Part shown: in pieces, positions 60,345-64,000 of the stretch
Layout: each line of letters starts with the position of its first letter
Numbering within the stretch: position 1 is the stretch's first letter
Assembly: GCA_030765045.1 (NCBI GenBank)
Contig: CM060964.1
Coordinates: forward strand, 319,119,513 to 319,183,512
DNA length: 64,000 nucleotides
DNA from: Tenodera sinensis
Taxonomy: Eukaryota; Arthropoda; Insecta; Mantodea; Mantidae
Direction: 5' to 3'
The notes under the pieces: model-generated
Databases searched by the model: none
The model's input: only the letters and a program-made list of their open reading frames with translations
Told to the model about the DNA's origin: nothing
Program-made: the position numbers and the translations under genes

Positions 60345-60429
60345 ACACACACAGACACACACACACACAGACACACACACACACACACACACACAGACAC
60401 ACACACACACACACACAGACACACACACA

Positions 60430-60470
<41 letters not shown>

Positions 60471-60516
60471 ACACACAGACACACACACACACAGACACAC
60501 ACAGACACACACACAG

Positions 60517-60550
<34 letters not shown>

Positions 60551-60754
60551 ACACACAGACACACACACACACACACAGACACACACACACACACACACAC
60601 ACAGACACACACAGACACACACACACACACACACAGACACACACACAGACACACACACACACAGACACACACACACACACACACACAGACACACACACAC
60701 ACACACACACACAGACACACACACACACACACACACAGACACACACACACACAG

Positions 60755-60788
<34 letters not shown>

Positions 60789-61085
60789 ACAGACACACAG
60801 ACACACAGACACACAGACACACAGACACACAGACACACAGACACACAGACACACAGACACACAGACACACAGACACACAGACACACAGACACACACACAG
60901 ACACAGAGACACAGACAGACACACACACAGACACATACACATAAGCGTGCTGACCTTTTTCCAAAAATACCTTTTTTTTTTATTTAGGGTGCCTCAAAAC
61001 ATATTTCCGGTGAAATCTCGACATCGAAATTTTGGGCCAAATACAATACTTCCCCTACTTACTATATGCAGTAGTAAAAGTAAAA
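59657..61085 (-). repeat. Family A repeat, full length with a hugely expanded CA tract
   Basis: The 3' end at the left is intact (ATCTGATGTGTTGCACTCGC then ACGACTTTCTCTACCC), so the hairpin and subterminal repeat are readable. The body is complete to 60300. The internal CA region is expanded to about 645 bp, and the head follows (CCCCTACTTACTATATGCAG then TAGTAAAAGTAAAAG). Confidence 0.92.
60302..60945. repeat. CA-rich minisatellite inside family A
   Basis: Variable blocks of (CA)n separated by AG interruptions, ending in about 14 very regular 8-bp AGACACAC units at 60783-60893. All the long open frames here (up to about 300 codons, His-Thr or Cys-Val repeats) are artefacts of the tract. Confidence 0.97.
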
Positions 61086-62594
61086 GTGCAGTAGATGAAA
61101 TTAGGGAAAATTGTCCGCTTATAAATATCATCGTAAATACCGAGATTAAGAAGCCAAAATCAAGTTGTAATACGACTCAGAGGTCGCAAAACGTCGCAAA
61201 TTCATGACGCAATATAGATACCACCCGCAACGCATAAAGAGAAATCAGGGGTGGGCGCATTAAGCTAGATGACAGAGGTGGTTATCATCGGCCCTGTCAT
61301 CATACATACTGCTTAATGCTATTCATAACTAATAAATATCAGAGAACCAAAGATCTAAATCTTTTTGGAATATGACAAATACATTTTATTTGTATTTTTT
61401 TGTTTTATTTCATTTTGTTTCACTTTGCCATAGTGACTAAACTATAAATTTGGGGTTGCTGCATAAGTAGGTAGTGTTAATTGTACATGAGGGCTGATAT
61501 CAGTTCTTCTCGATTTTAATGTGTTCAATTTATAATAAACTGTTTACAGGTGCGTGTAACTTCTTATGTCATAATAGGGGGTTTTAACTCGAAAAATAAC
61601 TGACGATGTTATTACTCGCTGTTACTGCTGTTAGATTTCTTGTTCATGACTTTTTATAATTTTCACATTAAATACTCACATTCGCTTCCTCATTCATATA
61701 TCCAGGCTCTGTAGTGGATAAGGAATTATTCTGGTGAAAGAAAATATAACCAACAGTAGCTGGGAGTCTAACCCCAAACATCTGAATTGAAGGAACTAAT
61801 TTTGCTAATAATCTGAACAATATTCATTAGTACCTCTTTTGCAAATACAATCTTACCACACAGTACCTCCTAATGGACAATACAATGGAAAAGGCGTGTC
61901 TTTTCAGGCATTTGCAACATTTTAAATAACTGCTTTCTTCTCCCTACCAGACCCTTCTTTTCCCCAATCCTCACTGGAGCACCATTTATTGCCGCTGAAA
62001 TCAGTCTTTTCCAATCTCGACTTTTTTCTACTGTTTCTTCCAATACTCGGAACAGTTCTTCTCCTCCTGTTTGCTCCTTAAGGGTTACGAGGTTCAAAAG
62101 CAATTCATGTGCAGGAAGATTCTAGTTTACACCACAAATGAATCCTTGTCTGTCTGCCTCGTCAACTGCTAGAAGGTACGAGTAGATTACAAACTCGTTA
62201 ACTTCATTTTCAATATCGTTTTAAATTACGTCTGCAATTTTTAGCACTCTATACTTGCCGATGTTTGAAGACAAACATTATAGTTTGAGAACTTGAATCT
62301 GTTGCTTGGGACAATAATCGTCAACAATGACACCCATTAATACTTTCGAGCACAATAACCATCTCATATTCTTGTTTTTTCTTCAAAAAATATATTTCTC
62401 CTCCGGTTCAGCCCTAAATAGTTTTAGTGGTTCTGAAAACCTGTCAGTAGATTATGCAGTGCTCGGATAACGGACTGGGCCAACGCTGATACCGATACCT
62501 AAACTAGGGGCGGGAGTTCAGCGTGGAGATGGATGTTGTGCCGTGGAAGTTGTGTCACAGTTCAGGCGCTGACTCGCGAGACCAAAATTTGCGA
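61086..62594. other. Unassigned sequence
   Basis: Nothing recognised; a 77-codon minus frame at 61870-62103 has no known relatives to me. Confidence 0.35.
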
Positions 62595-63035
62595 TGCCTC
62601 TTACATTATAACAAGGAACGTGAGTAAATAGTATCGTATTTGAGATTTTATTTGTAGAAAGAAAAAAAAATAAAGCTACTTAAATTGTGAAAAATCAAGA
62701 ATGTTAATTATATTAATTGCCATTAATTACAGAAACGGAATACTTACTGTTATCAGAAATTGTGTTTAAAAGTGGAAGAAATGAATTACACTAATTTTAA
62801 AGATTTCGACAATGGTTGTTAAACTACAATAAATTATTTTACTTTAGTTCTCATTCAAGCAGTAAGTAGTAAAATTCCCTGAACCCCAATTCGGTGCCAT
62901 GAGTCTCATACTCGAGAAACAGCTAGCCGGAGTACAAACCAAAATAGGGCGTCAATGAAGCTAAAATTCTTGTATAAATGGCACACAAACTGGTGCTGGC
63001 AGTCTCAAAATATATTAAAATAATTAAAACTTTTA
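62595..63035 (+). repeat. Family E repeat, copy 2
   Basis: It matches 57690-58105 from AACAAGGAACGTGAGTAAAT to AAATTAATTAAAACTTTTAC-like sequence, with small insertions and deletions. Confidence 0.75.
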
Positions 63036-63211
63036 CAACTTTAAGTTTCATAGATAATTCCATAGCCTCTCTTGGGATTACTTCGTGATAAACTGGGAAT
63101 TAGTACAATCTCATTTATAAGGCATACGTAGTGAGTTTAATAATTGTACACTACAATGCCCTAAATTTGTTTTAGAAACAACGAGGAAGGATATTTGATT
63201 AAAATTCAGGT
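63036..63211. other. Unassigned sequence
   Basis: Nothing recognised. Confidence 0.4.
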
Positions 63212-63219
63212 TTCTAGAA

Positions 63220-64000
63220 CAGCGATGTCCAACCTTGCCTCTTCGGAGGAGCTTACGTAATTGGTGGTTATTCCCCATTGCACTCTGTCGAAGGGTAAAT
63301 CAGTTCTTGCTTGTGACGTGTACAAACACAACCAGGCAGTTAGTATCCAGTGACGGACACAAACAGGTGATTCCATGGCAGTTTTTAAGTCACAACTTGA
63401 ATTTTCTGAGAATATCCTCAAGACCTCTTAATTCTGGATGACTTTTACGTAAATGCTAAACAGTAAGAGACAAAGCTTTACTAAATAAAAAAGTGGACCT
63501 GGTTAAAACACATTTATGTAAAATACGGGTTTTTTCTTTAGTGAATCATTTCCGTGATATTGTGAATTTGCTAAAACTTACACTTTTCTCAAATAGGAAT
63601 GTGTTCTTCGTTCTTTATCTTTTGGCCTTACAAAAAGGACGGAATTGCACAGGCATCGCATAGCAACCAACTCTTAAAACATTTCACTATCGCTTAAAGC
63701 CTACTGTATTCCCATATTTCCCTTACACCTAAATGAAAATCAACAATAAGACAATTTCTGAAAATGCTTATGTCGATTAAAATGAAGTAGATAGAGAAAT
63801 AAACATTTGCCAGACTAGTGTGTATAAGAGTGAGTACATACATTTGCGAACAGAGTTTCTCCAAGGTAAACTATACTAAAAGTCTGTAATGCAATATGTT
63901 ACGCGACGATCACTTGATGTATCTTATAAGACCATGCACTTTGACTTTGTCGCCAAATATTGGTAAGACTTCTTAAACATAAGCAGTACCAAAGAAGTCA
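63220..64000 (+). mobile_element. Chimeric hAT element with a family A core, copy 2, cut by the window end
   Basis: It begins CAGCGATGTCCAACCTTGC directly after TTCTAGAA (63212-63219), a target sequence one base different from that of copy 1. Family C (63220-63397) is followed by a family A middle-to-3' part on the + strand (63398-63830) and family B (from about 63831). The right end lies beyond the window. It has the same block order as the reverse of 42097-43018. Confidence 0.85.

Noticed and set aside
60147..61207. Several open frames of 210-306 codons on both strands
   Set aside because: They are translations of the CA minisatellite (His-Thr and Cys-Val repeats), and exist in many frames at once.

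Overview
The window looks like a piece of a large, AT-rich, repeat-dense arthropod genome. A cockroach- or termite-like insect is my best guess, from tRNA-derived SINEs with a familiar insect body, mariner, piggyBac and Jockey-type relics, and abundant CA, AAT and CACT microsatellites. The organism is inferred, not proven. I found no intact protein-coding host gene, no rRNA gene, no functional tRNA gene, no CRISPR array and no bacterial operon. Nearly every long open frame is a microsatellite translation or a piece of a decayed transposon.

The dominant component is a dispersed non-coding repeat, here called family A. It has about 27 pieces on both strands and, by eye, covers roughly a quarter of the window. 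A full copy is about 0.93 kb. It starts ACTTTCTCTACT plus a near-palindrome, carries a (GT)n tract about 130 bp in, and ends with the inverted AGTAGAGAAAGT followed by a small hairpin (ATGTG-loop-CACAT) and a T-rich terminus. This resembles non-autonomous Helentron/DINE-1 elements, but the assignment is inference.

Other elements are nested in and around family A. Two copies of a TA-flanked MITE (12325-12729, 45005-45398) sit in family A copies. Two copies of a hAT-type MITE with 8-bp duplications (33741-33991, 38179-38436) interrupt a piggyBac relic and a mariner relic. A hAT-like MITE nests inside another (8272-9241 and 8411-9196). A TTAA-flanked piggyBac-type MITE lies at 29691-30042. A hAT-like insert with a DNA-binding-domain relic lies at 48940-49347. 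A chimeric hAT element with a family A core occurs at 42097-43018 and from 63220 to the window end. A large inverted-repeat element spans 51582-53767, and a 215-bp near-perfect palindrome lies at 35761-35975. SINEs occur near 9505, 12740, 13595, 44508 and 51301; two have clear target-site duplications.

Layout: 1-5.3 kb holds family A, a possible solo LTR and two non-LTR retrotransposon relics. 8-20 kb is a dense family A zone with nested MITEs and SINEs. 22-23.3 kb has a reversed Jockey-type relic. 25-31.7 kb has family A, a Tc1-like relic and the piggyBac MITE. 33-38.6 kb has piggyBac and mariner relics, each broken by the same MITE family, plus a 17-bp tandem repeat. 42-51.5 kb is a second dense family A zone with the chimeric hAT, SINEs and a second mariner. 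51.5-54 kb is the foldback zone. 56-64 kb has pairs of families D and E, a coiled-coil-coding relic, a long CA-rich minisatellite inside family A and the second chimeric hAT. Long stretches between (notably 5.3-7.3, 26.8-28.4, 31.7-33.4, 34.2-35.7, 38.6-42.1 and 61.1-62.6 kb) hold nothing I can name.
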